Assembly: GCA_034519525.1 (NCBI GenBank) | Contig: JAXHOJ010000034.1 | Location: forward strand, 1-64,000 | Length of the DNA stretch: 64,000 nt | Source of the DNA: Gemmobacter sp034519525 | GTDB lineage: Bacteria > Pseudomonadota > Alphaproteobacteria > Rhodobacterales > Rhodobacteraceae | Reading direction: 5' to 3' | Shown here: in pieces, positions 37,601 through 47,999 of the stretch | Position numbering within the stretch: position 1 is the stretch's first letter | How the letters are laid out: the number at the start of each line of letters is the position of its first letter | Made by a program: the position numbers and the translations under genes | Notes under the pieces: model-generated | The model's input: the letters and a program-made list of their open reading frames with translations, nothing else | What the model was told of the DNA's origin: nothing | Database searches by the model: none

Positions 37601-40090
37601 CCGGCGCCAGCGTCGCGGTTATCGCGCGCGTTCCACCGGGCGGCCCGAGCCTTCGGCCACCCGCACGGTCGACCCGCATCTCGCAGCGGCACGCCGGGGT
37701 CGTCGACCTGCAGGCAGAGGCCAGCGGCGATCGCGCCTGGCCCGCTCGCATCCGTGACGGACACCATCAGAGCGGATCGATCAACGCGCATCAAACGGCG
37801 CGTCATGGCGGCCAAAGCGGTAGCCCGGAAAGCCCTCCAGCCCCTTGCGCTGCGCGCAGCGCAACCTCGCCTTCAATCGCCAGATCCGCCCCCGGCGCGC
37901 CAAACAGATAGCGCGCATCGATGGTCAGTTGCGGCGCATCGCCCAGACGGATCGGGCCTTCACCAAAGGACAGGTCGAAATCAATCCGTTCCGGCAGGAA
38001 ATCCTCGACCAGTACTGTCTGCGTGGCCAGCGCGCCTGCCTCAAGATCGGCCAGCACCGACAGCCGCCACACCCCGCGCGGGGCATTGCCTGCGACCGGC
38101 AGGGCAAAGACATGGCCGCCCTTGCCCGCATCCTGCACCAGCTGGCGGCTGTATTCCACGCCATCGGGGCGGTTCAGCACGGCGGTCAGCGGCAGGCCTT
38201 CAACCGCCGTCACCTGCGGCATCGCGCACCAGGGCCGTCGCATAGATCGTCTCGCCCGCGCGATAGGCGCCGCGGTCCGTGGTCAGGAACACATCCACCG
38301 GTGGCGCGGCCTCGCGCCCCTCTACCCCGCGATCCGACAGATCAAATTCCGGGTCGGTCAGCGACAGGAAGGCCAGATCGTCCTCCCCCTCGCGCGCCAC
38401 CACCATGGCGGGGGCCGCCCCGCCGGTGCCACGGGCCAGACCGGCATCGAAGCGGGCATAGCCCTGCGCATCCGTCGTGGCGCTGCCCAGCACGGCATTG
38501 GCGCGGCTGAGCAGTTCAACCGTCACCCCGGCCTTGGCCCCGGCATCGCCAAGGCCCTGCACAAACACATGCAAGCCGTCCACGCCCGACATAGTGGTCA
38601 GCCCCAGATCAGACACCACAAACCACTGCCAGCCCGAAGGGACGGTGTAGGGATCGACCCCCGGCACCGCGGCCTCAAGCGCGTAGATCCCGGCGGGCAG
38701 ATCTTTCAGCGCCTCTGCCATCGGCAGGCGGGTGGTCACATCCTTGTTGACCTGCATCGCCACCGTGGCGCTGCCTTTCCACAATTCCTCGCCCACGCTG
38801 CCGGCCGAAAGTCATATTCGTGATAATCGCGCATCGGTTCTGCCGAAGATAATTGTTCTGCACCGCGCGCAGCAGGTTGCGATCCGAGACGCGGAACAGC
38901 GTAAGATCCAGCGTTTCGGTGTTCACCGTTTCCACCGGCAGCGCGGGCGCGCCGGTTTTCGGCAGCACATAGGCCCGGCCGTGGAAGCGGACGCCGGGCT
39001 GGCGGTCGCGCACATAGGCCGAAAGCGCGACCGATTTCGCCAGAACCTGGCCATCGGCGGCAGGCAGGCCTTCGCGCAGGGTGAACTGATAGCGCTGGCC
39101 GTGCTGCACCCCTTCGATGCAAAGCTGGCGCCAGCCGCCGGGGGCCACGCTCATGCCCGCATCGGGCAGCTGCACGAAGGGCGCGTAATCCACCCCGGTT
39201 TCGGCCAGATCTTCCGACAGGTTGACGCAGACGCGGGGCCGGGCGCTGTTGGCCTGCACATCGGTTTCCAGCACGCGGAAGCCGTATTTGCCCGCCGCAT
39301 CCTCCAGCATCAGCGCGGTATCGTCGCGCGGCTGGATCTGCTGCGCCAGCCGCAGCGCCTTGACCATATCGCTGCCCCGGCCCTGCTGTTCCAGCGTGAC
39401 GGCCAGCTGCACCAGGGCGTTATGCCGCACCGGGGCAGAGCCTGCGCGCAGATAGCCGTTGATCGCGGCCCAGACGGCGCGATTGCGCAGATCGCCCGCA
39501 TCCCCCTGCCCGGCATCGGCAGCGGCGGTCATCAGGCGGGCATATTCCACCCAGGTGGCGGCGGTATCCTCGACATTCACCGCAGCCCCGGCAAAATCGC
39601 TGGCAGCGAGATAATCGCCCTGCGATTCCAGATCGCGGGCGGATTGCAGATGCTCCGCCTCGGTCCACTGGCCCGAGGTATGGCGGCCGCCCAGCCCGCG
39701 CGCCTGATCCAGCGCCATGGCGACATCATCTTCGCGCAGAAAGGCCAGATCGGCGCGGCGCGCGGCGGCGGTTTCCAGCTTTGCCGGACCAGCCACCACC
39801 ACACGGCCCGAGAAGGCGCCCTGATAAAACGCCTCGGCCCCCGGATTGGCCTTCACGAAGCACGAGCCATTGCGGGTGTTATAGGTGAAATGCGTGCAGG
39901 CGGTATCTGCGGTGCAGGCGCGTTCGCAGGCCTCCAGCGTGGTGTCGAACAGGGTGGCGCGGTCGCCCCCCGGCAGATCGGCATCGGCGCTGACGACGAA
40001 TCGCTTGGGTGGCACGATATCCTGCCCCTGTGCGACGGCTGCACCTGCGCAGAAAACACCGGCAAGAATGATCCGGGCAATGGCACGCAT
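34609..40090 (-). pseudogene. bacterial alpha-2-macroglobulin (YfhM-like) with N-terminal PAN domain, many frame breaks
   Basis: This is a very large periplasmic protease-trapping protein, about 1,820 residues if frames are joined. From 40090 a signal peptide (MRAIARIILAGVFCAGAAVAQ) leads into a cysteine-rich PAN/apple-like domain (TLEACERACTADTACTHFTYN, then GSCFVK) and a helical region. MG domains follow from about 38.8 kb. The thioester motif appears as YPYGCTEQITSKALPLLYF near 35.93 kb. The C-terminal domain (PYVAR-like RPDYRARSETGRVTVAE) ends at 34609. At least ten frame changes interrupt it, near 38.81, 38.24, 37.81, 37.40, 37.27, 36.64, 36.18, 35.74, 35.35 and 35.15 kb. No lipobox is seen, so it is secreted rather than lipid-anchored. 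Confidence 0.9.
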
Positions 40091-40218
40091 CTGAAATCCC
40101 CCCTCAAGAGTTGGGCGGATGCTGCCACCAAAGCCCCCGCCGTGCAATCGCGCTGCAGGCGTTAAGGCTTGTTTCATCTTGTTACCCCAGCCTCGGGTTC
40201 AGGCGGCCCAAGTGGCGG

Positions 40219-42776
40219 ATGAACGGGAATCGCATGGATCTTTCGGAACGGCTGGCGAAGGAACGGCGGGCGCGGCTGGCCGCCGAACGGCTGCTGGAGC
40301 ACAAAAGCCGCGAATTGCAGGCCGCCAATGAAAAGCTGGCACTGCACGCCCGCGCGCTGTCGGATCAGATCGTGGAACAGCGGCAGGTCATGCGCTCTGC
40401 CCTGTCAGAGGCAGAGGCACTGAAGGGCCAGAACCTGCGCTTTCTGTCGGATCTGGAACGGGCGCATACCACGGCGGTGATGGCGGAACGGCGGCTGTGG
40501 GATTCGGTCAACACCATTCCCGACGGCTTTGCCGTGTTCGATTCTGGCCTGCGGCTGGTGACGGCCAACCGCGCCTGGCTGGCCGCCTTTGATGGCGAGG
40601 ATTTCGCGCCGGGCACGCCCTATGCCACCATCCTGCGCCGGGTGGCGGAAACCGGGCTGATCGACATCGGGGATACCCCGCCAGAGGCCTGGTGCGCACA
40701 GATGCTCGCCCGGTGGGAGGCCGACCCGATCCCGGCGGTGGAGCTGCAGTTTTCCGGGGGCAGCTGGGTGCGGCTGACCGACCGGCGGGCGCGGGATGGC
40801 GACATGGTCAGCCTGGCGCTGGATATCACCGATCACAAGCGCATCTGGGCCGCGATCGAGGCGATCCCCGATGGTTTCGTGCTGTTCGACAGGGAGGACA
40901 GGCTGATGACCTGCAACCAGCGTTACCGCGAGCTTTACCCCGAAAGCGCCCCCGCCATGCTTGCGGGGGCAAGCTTTGAATCCATCCTGCGCTTCGGCCT
41001 GACACATGGCCAATATGCCGATGCGCTGGGGCGCGAAGATGACTGGATCGCAGACCGGCTTCGCTTGCGCGAAGAACCGGGCGCCGATTTCGAACAGGAA
41101 CTGGCGGGGGGCCGCTGGCTGCGGGTGATCGACCAGGAAACCCCGGATGGTGGCCGCGTCGGCCTGCGGGTGGATATCACCCGGGCGCGGGAACAGCAGG
41201 CAGCGCTGGAGGCCGCCCGTGAAACCGCCGAGGCGGCGGTGCGGGCGAAATCGGCCTTTCTGGCGAATATGAGCCACGAAATCCGCACCCCGATGAATGG
41301 TGTCGTGGGGATGGCCGAACTGCTGTGCGACACGCCCCTGACCGAGGAACAGCGGCTGTTTGCCGATACCATCCGGTCTTCGGGCGAGGCGCTGCTGGTC
41401 ATCATCAACGACATTCTGGATTATTCGAAGATCGAGGCCGAGCGGCTGACCCTGAACCCCGAGCCCTTTGATCTGGAACGGGTGATCCATGAGGTGGCGA
41501 TGCTGCTGCAACCGCAGGCCAGGGCCAAGGGCGTGGATCTGATGATTGATTTCGACATGTTCCTGCCCACCCGCTATGTCGGTGATCCGGGGCGGCTGCG
41601 GCAGGTGCTGACCAATCTGGTGGGCAATGCGGTGAAATTCACCGCGGCGGGCCATGTGCTGATCCGGGTGGTGGGGATTGCCGCCGAACCGGGCGCGCAG
41701 CAGCTGCATGTGACGGTGGAGGATACCGGAATCGGCATCGCCGCCGAAAATCTGGATCTGATCTTTGGCGAGTTCAATCAGGTGGATAACGCGGCGAACC
41801 GCCGGTTCGAGGGCACGGGGCTGGGGCTGGCCATCACCCGGCGGCTGGTGGACCGGATGGGCGGCGCCGTCTGGGTGGACAGCGAGCCGGGCCGCGGATC
41901 ATGTTTCGGCTTTCGCCTGTCGCTGCCGGTGGCGGAAGATGCCGGGGGGCATCCCGCCACGGTGACGCTGAAACGCGGGCTGGTGGTGGATGATCAATAT
42001 ATCAACCGCACCATCCTGGACCGCCAGCTGCAGACCTGCGGGATGCAGGCGGTGCTGTGCCGGTCTGGCGCCGAGGCGCTGGCGCTGTTGCAGGACGATG
42101 CGGATTTTGACGTGATTCTGGTGGATCATGACATGCCGGACATGGACGGGCTGGCCTTTGTGCAGGCGCTGCGCGGGGCGGGCGTGGCGGCGCCGGTTCT
42201 GCTGATGTCCTCCAGCCCGGTCACGGCGCGGGAACTGCCGGGGGCCGATGCGGTGCAGGCCCTGTTGCAGACACCGCTGCTGCGCGCCGATCTGTACCGG
42301 CGCCTGCAGGACCTGGCGCCGCGCCCGCCCATCGCCCGCCCGCGCGCCGCGCCTGCCTGCGGGTGCTGGCCGCAGAGGACAACCGGACCAATCAGCTGGT
42401 GTTCCGCAAGATGGTGCGCGATCTGGATCTGGATCTGGTTTTTGCGGGCAACGGGCGCGAAGCGGTGGAGCTGTTTTCCAGCTTTGCCCCCGATCTGATC
42501 TTCATGGATATTTCCATGCCGGAAATGGACGGGCGTGCGGCGACGCAGGCCATCCGCGCGCTGGAGGCGGGGGCTGACCATACTGGCGGCGGCCATGTGC
42601 CGATCATCGCGCTGACGGCCCACACCATCGAAGGCGACGGGGCCGAGCTTCTGGCCATCGGGATGGACCGCTATCTGACGAAACCGCTGCGCAAATCCGC
42701 GATCTGCGAGGTGCTGGAAGCCTATGCGCCGGGCAGGTTGCCCGGCACATCACAGGTGCAGGGCAATGCGGCGTGA
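40219..42776 (+). CDS. hybrid sensor histidine kinase with two receiver domains, one frame break
   Basis: This is a cytoplasmic hybrid histidine kinase of about 850 residues. After an N-terminal coiled coil (LSERLAKERRARLAAERLLEHKS) come two PAS-like domains (TIPDGFAVFDSGLRLVTANRAW and AIPDGFVLFDREDRLMTCNQRY). The dimerisation domain has the phospho-accepting histidine (FLANMSHEIRTPMNGVVGM). The ATPase boxes are LVGNAVKFTAAG, VEDTGIGIAAENLDLIF and FEGTGLGLAI. The first receiver (GLVVDDQYINRTILD, VILVDHDMPDMDG) is in frame. The second (LAAEDNRTNQLVF, LIFMDISMPEMDG) starts one frame over near 42355. One base is missing. No membrane helix is visible, so the signal is cytosolic. The start could instead be 40234 (MDLSERL). 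Confidence 0.92.
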
Positions 42777-42780
42777 CGGA

Positions 42781-43539
42781 TCACAGGCTGCGGCGGAACA
42801 GCCAGCGGTCGCCCTGCGCCTCGCTGAACCTGTAACCGCCGATATCGAAATCACGGATCGCCAGCGGATCTGTCCGCCGGTGGTCGGCGATAAAGCGGGC
42901 CATGGCGCCGCGGGCCTTCTTGGCCCAGAAGCTGATCACCTTTTCGGTGCCGTCCTTTTCATCGAGGAACACCGGGGTGATGACCCGCAGCTTCAGCGCC
43001 GCCAGATCCACCGCGCCGAAATATTCGCCCGAGGCACAGTTCACCAGCACTTCGGCCCCGGTATCCGCTGCCGCCGTATTCAGCGCCTGCGCGATCCGGT
43101 CGCCCCAGAAGGCGTAAAGATCGCCCCCGCGCGGATTGGCGAGGCGCGAGCCCATTTCCAGCCGGTAGGGCTCGATCACATCAGTGGGGCGCAGCAGGCC
43201 GTAAAGGCCGGACAGGATGCGCAGATGGCGCGCGGCCCAAAGCCAGGCGTCAGCCTCCATCGTTTTTGCCTCCAGCCCGGAATAGGTATCGCCCGCGAAC
43301 AGCAGGCCCGCCGGTGCGGCGGGCTGCGTGCCGAAGGCGGCGAAGCGATCGGCGTTCAGCTGCGCCAGCGCGGGCGAGATATCCATCAGCCTGCGCAGAT
43401 CGGCGGCCGTCAGCCCGCGCGCCGTTTCCACCAGCAGGTCGGTATCGGCGGGAAAGGCCGGGGCGGTGGGGTGGATGCCTTCGGGCAGGGCGCGGGGCGC
43501 GGGTTCCAGCCGTTTGGCGGGGGAAATCACGGTCAGCAT
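42781..43539 (-). CDS. yaaA: peroxide stress protein YaaA (DUF328)
   Basis: This is a YaaA-family DNA-binding protein that limits Fenton damage by lowering free iron during hydrogen peroxide stress in E. coli. The 252-residue chain starts MLTVISPAKRLEP, the family signature. It has AGDTYSGLEAKTME, LRILSGLYGLLRPTDVIEPYRLEMG and VNCASGEYFGAVD. The start is supported by GAAGGAG eight bases upstream. It is convergent with the histidine kinase, with four bases between the stops and no terminator. Confidence 0.93.
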   Translation of the reverse strand: MLTVISPAKRLEPAPRALPEGIHPTAPAFPADTDLLVETARGLTAADLRRLMDISPALAQLNADRFAAFGTQPAAPAGLLFAGDTYSGLEAKTMEADAWLWAARHLRILSGLYGLLRPTDVIEPYRLEMGSRLANPRGGDLYAFWGDRIAQALNTAAADTGAEVLVNCASGEYFGAVDLAALKLRVITPVFLDEKDGTEKVISFWAKKARGAMARFIADHRRTDPLAIRDFDIGGYRFSEAQGDRWLFRRSL

Positions 43540-43588
43540 GGCAGTCTCCTTCCCGGCCTGACTATAGGTCCGGGCGGCGAAGGCAAGA

Positions 43589-45628
43589 TCAGTCGCCGCG
43601 ACAGATTGCCAGAAACGCGTCACCGAACCGTTCCAGCTTGGCCGGGCCAAGATCACCCGCGCGATCCAGATCGGACAGGGTGGTGGGCCGCGCCTCTGCG
43701 ATCTTGCGCAGGGCGGATTGCGACAGCGACAGCGGCTTGCCGATGCCATCTTCGCCCCGCATCAGCCGCAGCTGGGCTTCGGCAAGGCGGTCGAAGATCT
43801 CGCCCGCAGGCCGCCCCGCAAGGCGCATCCGCTGCGGATGCAGGCTTTCGGCGGCGCCGGTGATGACGGCCAGGAAGGCCGCGCCATAGCTTTCCAGCTT
43901 TTTGGCCCCCACCCCGCTGACCTGCGCCATCTGATCGAGCGTTGCGGGGCGGCGTTCGGCCATTTCGATCAGCGTGCGGTCGGGGAAGATCACATAGGCG
44001 GGCACGCGCGCGGCCTCGGCCAGGGCGCGGCGCTTGGCTTTCAGGGCGGACAGCAGCGGCGCATCCTCTTCCGCGACCAGCGCCTTGACCACCGGGCGCC
44101 CGGCGGTCTGGATCGTGTCGCGCCGCAGCGTGATGCTTTCCTCGCCCCGCAGGATCGGGCGGGCGGCATCCGTCATGCGCAGGGCGCCGAAACGGTCGGG
44201 ATCAGGGCGGAACAGATCACGGCCCATCATCTGGCGGAACACCGCGCCCCAGCCGGTTTTCGAAAGATCCCGCCCGACGCCGAAGGTGGGCAGCTGGTCA
44301 TGGCCCTTTTCGCGCACCTTGGCGGTGGCATTTCCGGTCAGGATATCAATCAGATGCCCCGCGCCGAACCATTCGCCCGTGCGCAGGGTGGCCGACAGCG
44401 CCTTGCGCACGGCATCGGTGGCATCAAACAGCTGCGCCGGGCGGTCGCAGAGATCGCAGTTGCCGCAGGGTTCGGAGGCTTCGCCGAAATAGCCCAGCAG
44501 CACCTGACGGCGGCAGGCCACGCCTCGGCCAGACCCAGCAGGGCATTCAGCCGGGCGTGATCGGCCTGTTTGCGTTCCACCGGCGCCAGCGCCTTCGTCG
44601 ATCTGGCTGCGGCGCAGGCGGATATCATCGGGGCCATAGAGCGTCAGCGTTTCGGCAGGCGCGCCGTCACGGCCGGCGCGGCCGATTTCCTGATAATAGG
44701 CCTCGATGCTTTTCGACAGATCGGCATGGGCGACCCAGCGGATGTCGGGTTTGTCGATCCCCATGCCGAAGGCGATGGTGGCACAGACGATCAGCCCGTC
44801 TTCCTGCTGAAACCGGACCTCGACATCGCGGCGGTCCCCGGCCTCCATCCCGCCGTGGTAGTGGCAGGCGGAATGGCCCGCATCGCGCAGGGCCTGGGCC
44901 AGCACCTCGGTTTTGGCCCGCGTGCCGCAATAGACGATCCCGGACTGGCCCTTGCGCGCGGCGGCAAAATCGAGGATCTGGCGGCGCGGGTTGTCCTTGA
45001 CGGCAAAGGCGAGGTGGATGTTCGGCCGGTCGAAGCCGCGCAGGAAGGTGGCAGGCTCCACCCCCTCGAACAGGCGGGTGACGATTTCGGCGCGGGTTTC
45101 TTCATCCGCCGTGGCGGTAAAGGCGGCCAGCGGCACGCCCAGCGCGCGGCGCAGTTCACCGATGCGCAGGTAATCGGGGCGGAAATCATGGCCCCACTGG
45201 CTGACGCAATGCGCCTCGTCCACGGCGATCAGGCTGGTATTGATGCGGCGCAGCAGGGCGGTGGTATTGCCCGAGGCCAACCGTTCCGGTGCCATATACA
45301 GCAGTTTCAGGCGGCCTTCATCCAGCGCCTGAAACACCGCCTCGGTTTCTTCATCGGTATTGCCGGAGGTCAGCGCCCCGGCCTCTACCCCCGCTTCGCG
45401 CAAGGACCGCACCTGATCGCGCATCAGGGCGATGAGCGGCGAGATCACCACCGTCACCCCTTCGCGGCACAAGGCGGGCAGCTGGAAGCACAGGGATTTG
45501 CCACCGCCCGTGGGCATGATGGCCAGCGTGTCGCGCCCGGCCAGCACGGCCTCCACGATCTCTTCCTGGCCGGGGCGGAAAGCGCCATAGCCGAAGACCG
45601 AGGCCAGAAGCGCGCGGGGATGCTGCAT
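43589..45628 (-). CDS. recQ: ATP-dependent DNA helicase RecQ, with a 105-base out-of-frame patch
   Basis: This is a 3'-5' DNA helicase of 679 residues. Visible are Walker A (AIMPTGGGKSLCFQLPA), VDEAHCVSQWGHDFRP, the motif VI QEIGRAGRDGAPAETL, zinc-binding cysteines (ACRRQVLLGYFGEASEPCGNCDLC) and two HRDC domains at the C-terminus. Between about 44,520 and 44,610 the frame reads GAGAGGTQTGRSRPAECPAGS. The family sequence LAPVERKQADHARLNALLGLAE sits one frame over. An extra G (GGC-G-CTG) and a lost G (TGG-CCTGC) bracket this patch and cancel each other. The rest is normal. As written, an essential linker helix would be scrambled. Confidence 0.95.
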   Translation of the reverse strand: MQHPRALLASVFGYGAFRPGQEEIVEAVLAGRDTLAIMPTGGGKSLCFQLPALCREGVTVVISPLIALMRDQVRSLREAGVEAGALTSGNTDEETEAVFQALDEGRLKLLYMAPERLASGNTTALLRRINTSLIAVDEAHCVSQWGHDFRPDYLRIGELRRALGVPLAAFTATADEETRAEIVTRLFEGVEPATFLRGFDRPNIHLAFAVKDNPRRQILDFAAARKGQSGIVYCGTRAKTEVLAQALRDAGHSACHYHGGMEAGDRRDVEVRFQQEDGLIVCATIAFGMGIDKPDIRWVAHADLSKSIEAYYQEIGRAGRDGAPAETLTLYGPDDIRLRRSQIDEGAGAGGTQTGRSRPAECPAGSGRGVACRRQVLLGYFGEASEPCGNCDLCDRPAQLFDATDAVRKALSATLRTGEWFGAGHLIDILTGNATAKVREKGHDQLPTFGVGRDLSKTGWGAVFRQMMGRDLFRPDPDRFGALRMTDAARPILRGEESITLRRDTIQTAGRPVVKALVAEEDAPLLSALKAKRRALAEAARVPAYVIFPDRTLIEMAERRPATLDQMAQVSGVGAKKLESYGAAFLAVITGAAESLHPQRMRLAGRPAGEIFDRLAEAQLRLMRGEDGIGKPLSLSQSALRKIAEARPTTLSDLDRAGDLGPAKLERFGDAFLAICRGD

Positions 45629-45631
45629 CGG

Positions 45632-45919
45632 TCAGTAGAACATCGGCATGTTGTTCACGATCAGGATGCGCAGGGCATAGATCGCCAGCAGGGCCACCAG
45701 CGGCGCAAGGTCGATGCCGCCCAGATTGGGCAGGACAGAGCGCAGGCGGCCATAGACCGGTTCCAGCAGGCGGTTCAGGCCATCCCAGATCTGGGCCACC
45801 AGCGGCTGGCGCAGGTTCAGCACCTGAAAGTTGATCAGCCAGCTGAGGATGATATGGGCGATGATGATGAACTGCGCGATGCCAAGCAGCATCAGCAGGA
45901 TTTGCAGGATCGAGATCAT
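45632..45919 (-). CDS. YggT-family membrane protein
   Basis: This 95-residue protein has two hydrophobic segments flanking LSWLINFQVLNLRQPLVAQIWDGLNRLLEPVYGRLRSVLP. It is a textbook single-unit YggT protein (the CcmI/Ycf19-related family implicated in envelope or osmotic functions and cell division). The start MISILQILLMLLGIAQ is preceded by GAGGGCTCC. It lies three bases upstream of recQ on the same strand and is probably co-transcribed. Confidence 0.9.
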   Translation of the reverse strand: MISILQILLMLLGIAQFIIIAHIILSWLINFQVLNLRQPLVAQIWDGLNRLLEPVYGRLRSVLPNLGGIDLAPLVALLAIYALRILIVNNMPMFY

Positions 45920-46041
45920 GGAGCCCTCATTTTTGGTTGTGTTTCAGGTAGCGCGAAGCCCCCAAAAGCACAACCGTTTCCGCAGCGTTTTGCTTGACGG
46001 CAAGGGCAGGCAGCGGCAGCGAAGGGGCCGGAGGTGCCGCC

Positions 46042-46572
46042 ATGTATCCTTATGCCCGGCTGTTGAAAGAAATCCTGAATGCCCGCCGTGCCCCGCAGCT
46101 GGGGCTGTTCGATACCCATGTGAGCGGGCATGTCTGCTGGCCCTGGGATATCGACCCCTGGATGGAGCTGAACAACGGCCGCACCCTGACGCTGTATGAT
46201 CTGGGCCGGGTGCCGCTGGGGATCCGCACCGGGCTTGCGGCCACGGTGCAGCGGATGGGCTGGGGCATGACGGTTGCGGGCAATTCGACGCGCTATCGCA
46301 AAAGGGTGACGGCCTTTCAGCGGTTCGAGATGCGGTCGCGCTGCATCGGCTGGGATGCGCGGTTCATCTATATCGACCAGACGATGTGGCGGGATGGCGA
46401 GTGCAGCAGCCAGATGCTGGCGCGGTCTGCCGTCACCTCGCGCCAGGGGATCGTGCCACCGGACAGGGTGATGGCGGCGATGGGGCAGAATGTGGAAAGC
46501 CCGGCGCTGCCCGACTGGGTGCAGGGCTGGATCGCGGCGGATGCCGGGAGGATCTGGCCCCCCGCGCGGTAA
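46042..46572 (+). CDS. hotdog-fold acyl-CoA thioesterase-like protein
   Basis: This 176-residue hotdog-fold protein (4HBT_2 type) begins MYPYARLLKEILNARRAPQLGLFDTH. It carries the typical WDIDPWMELNNGRTLTLYDLGRV block, where the aspartate/asparagine pair corresponds to the catalytic region of YbgC/THEM-like enzymes. The later strand FIYIDQTMWRDGECSSQMLARSAV is also hotdog-like. A GGAGG site lies 8 bases upstream of the ATG. The UMF1-type permease follows 60 bases later. The substrate is unknown. Confidence 0.82.
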   Translation: MYPYARLLKEILNARRAPQLGLFDTHVSGHVCWPWDIDPWMELNNGRTLTLYDLGRVPLGIRTGLAATVQRMGWGMTVAGNSTRYRKRVTAFQRFEMRSRCIGWDARFIYIDQTMWRDGECSSQMLARSAVTSRQGIVPPDRVMAAMGQNVESPALPDWVQGWIAADAGRIWPPAR

Positions 46573-46632
46573 AGCGGCGCTTGCACCTGCAGCATGTTTC
46601 GGGCTTCATCACCCGGAACAGGAGGGCTGCGC

Positions 46633-47999
46633 ATGGATCGCAAACGCATCTGGGGCTGGTATTTCTTCGATTGGGCCAGCCAGCCCTACAATACCCTGCT
46701 GCTGACCTTCATCTTTGGCCCCTATTTCGCCGAGGTGGCGCGGGCGCATTACGCCAGCCTTGGCATGGCGCCCGATGCGGCGGCGGCGCAGGCGCAGGCG
46801 ACCTGGGGCTATGGCCAGACGCTGGCGGGAATCGCCATTGCGGTGCTGGCGCCGATCCTGGGCGCGATTGCCGATGGATCGGGGCGGCGCATGGTGTGGA
46901 TCTGGGCGTTTTCGGCCTGTTATGTGATCGGCGCCTTCGGGTTGTGGTATCTGCTGCCCACTGCGCCCAATCTGACGCTGGCGATGCTGTGTTTCGGGAT
47001 CGGGCTGATCGGGATGGAATTCGCCACGATCTTTACCAATTCGCTGATGCCTTCACTGGCCGGGGCAGAGGAGATGGGCAAGATTTCCGGTTCGGGTTTT
47101 GCCTTTGGCTATACCGGCGGGATCGTGTCGCTGGTGGTGATGCTGCTGCTGTTTGCCGAAAGCGGGGTGACGGGCAAGACGCTGATCGGGATCAAGCCGA
47201 TCTTCGGCCTTGATCCGGATCTGCGCGAAGGCACGCGGGCGGTGGGGCCGTTTACCGCGATCTGGTATGCGCTGTTCATGGTGCCGTTCTTCCTGTGGGT
47301 GAAGGAACCCCGCGGCATGGGCACGGGGCTGAAGCTGGGGCCTGCGCTGGCCGATCTGGGGCGGTTGCTGAAATCGCTGCCCACACGGCAGAGCCTGTTC
47401 GCCTATCTGATGTCTTCGATGTTCTACCGCGATTCGCTGAATGCGCTTTACGGGTTCGGCGGCGTCTATGCCTCGGGCGTGCTGGGGTGGAGCGTGACGC
47501 AGATCGGCATCTTCGGGATCCTCGGGGCGATATCGGCGGCGCTGGCCACCTGGATCGGCGGCAAGATGGATGCGGCGCGCGGGCCGAAGCCGGTGATCAA
47601 GGGGTCGATCTGGGTGCTGATCGCGGTATCTGCCGTGATCGTCGGCATGTCGCGCGAGCAGATTTTGGGGCATCGCGCTGGACCGCAGGACTCGGCGCCT
47701 GCCGGATATCGATCTTGTATGTCTGCGGGGCGCTGATCGGGGCGGCGGGCGGCACGGTGCAGGCGGCCTCGCGCACGATGATGGTGCGCCACACCACCCC
47801 CGACCGCGCGACCGAGGCCTTTGGACTGTTTGCCCTTTCGGGCAAGGCCACAGCCTTTATCGCGCCTTTTGCCATCGCCGTGGCATCGGACATCAGCGGA
47901 TCACAGCGCATCGGCGTGGCGCCGCTGATCGGGCTGTTTCTCGTCGGGCTTGTTCTGCTAATCTGGGTCAAACCCTATGGAGAGCAGGACATCCGATGA
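46633..47999 (+). pseudogene. UMF1/Atg22-type MFS transporter, frame break near 47.69 kb
   Basis: This is an MFS permease of the UMF1 family (bacterial relatives of Atg22 vacuolar amino-acid effluxers). The start MDRKRIWGWYFFDWASQPYNTLLLTFIFGPYF contains the family's FDWANS-like motif. The GGAGGG site is correctly placed. Eleven helices are in the first frame up to VIVGMSREQILG. The last ones (FYVCGALIGAAGGTVQAASRTMM, then AFGLFALSGKATAFIAPFAIAV) are one frame over from about 47,700. The 1,367-base span implies one lost base or two extra. Its stop overlaps the mepA start by ATGA. Confidence 0.88.
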
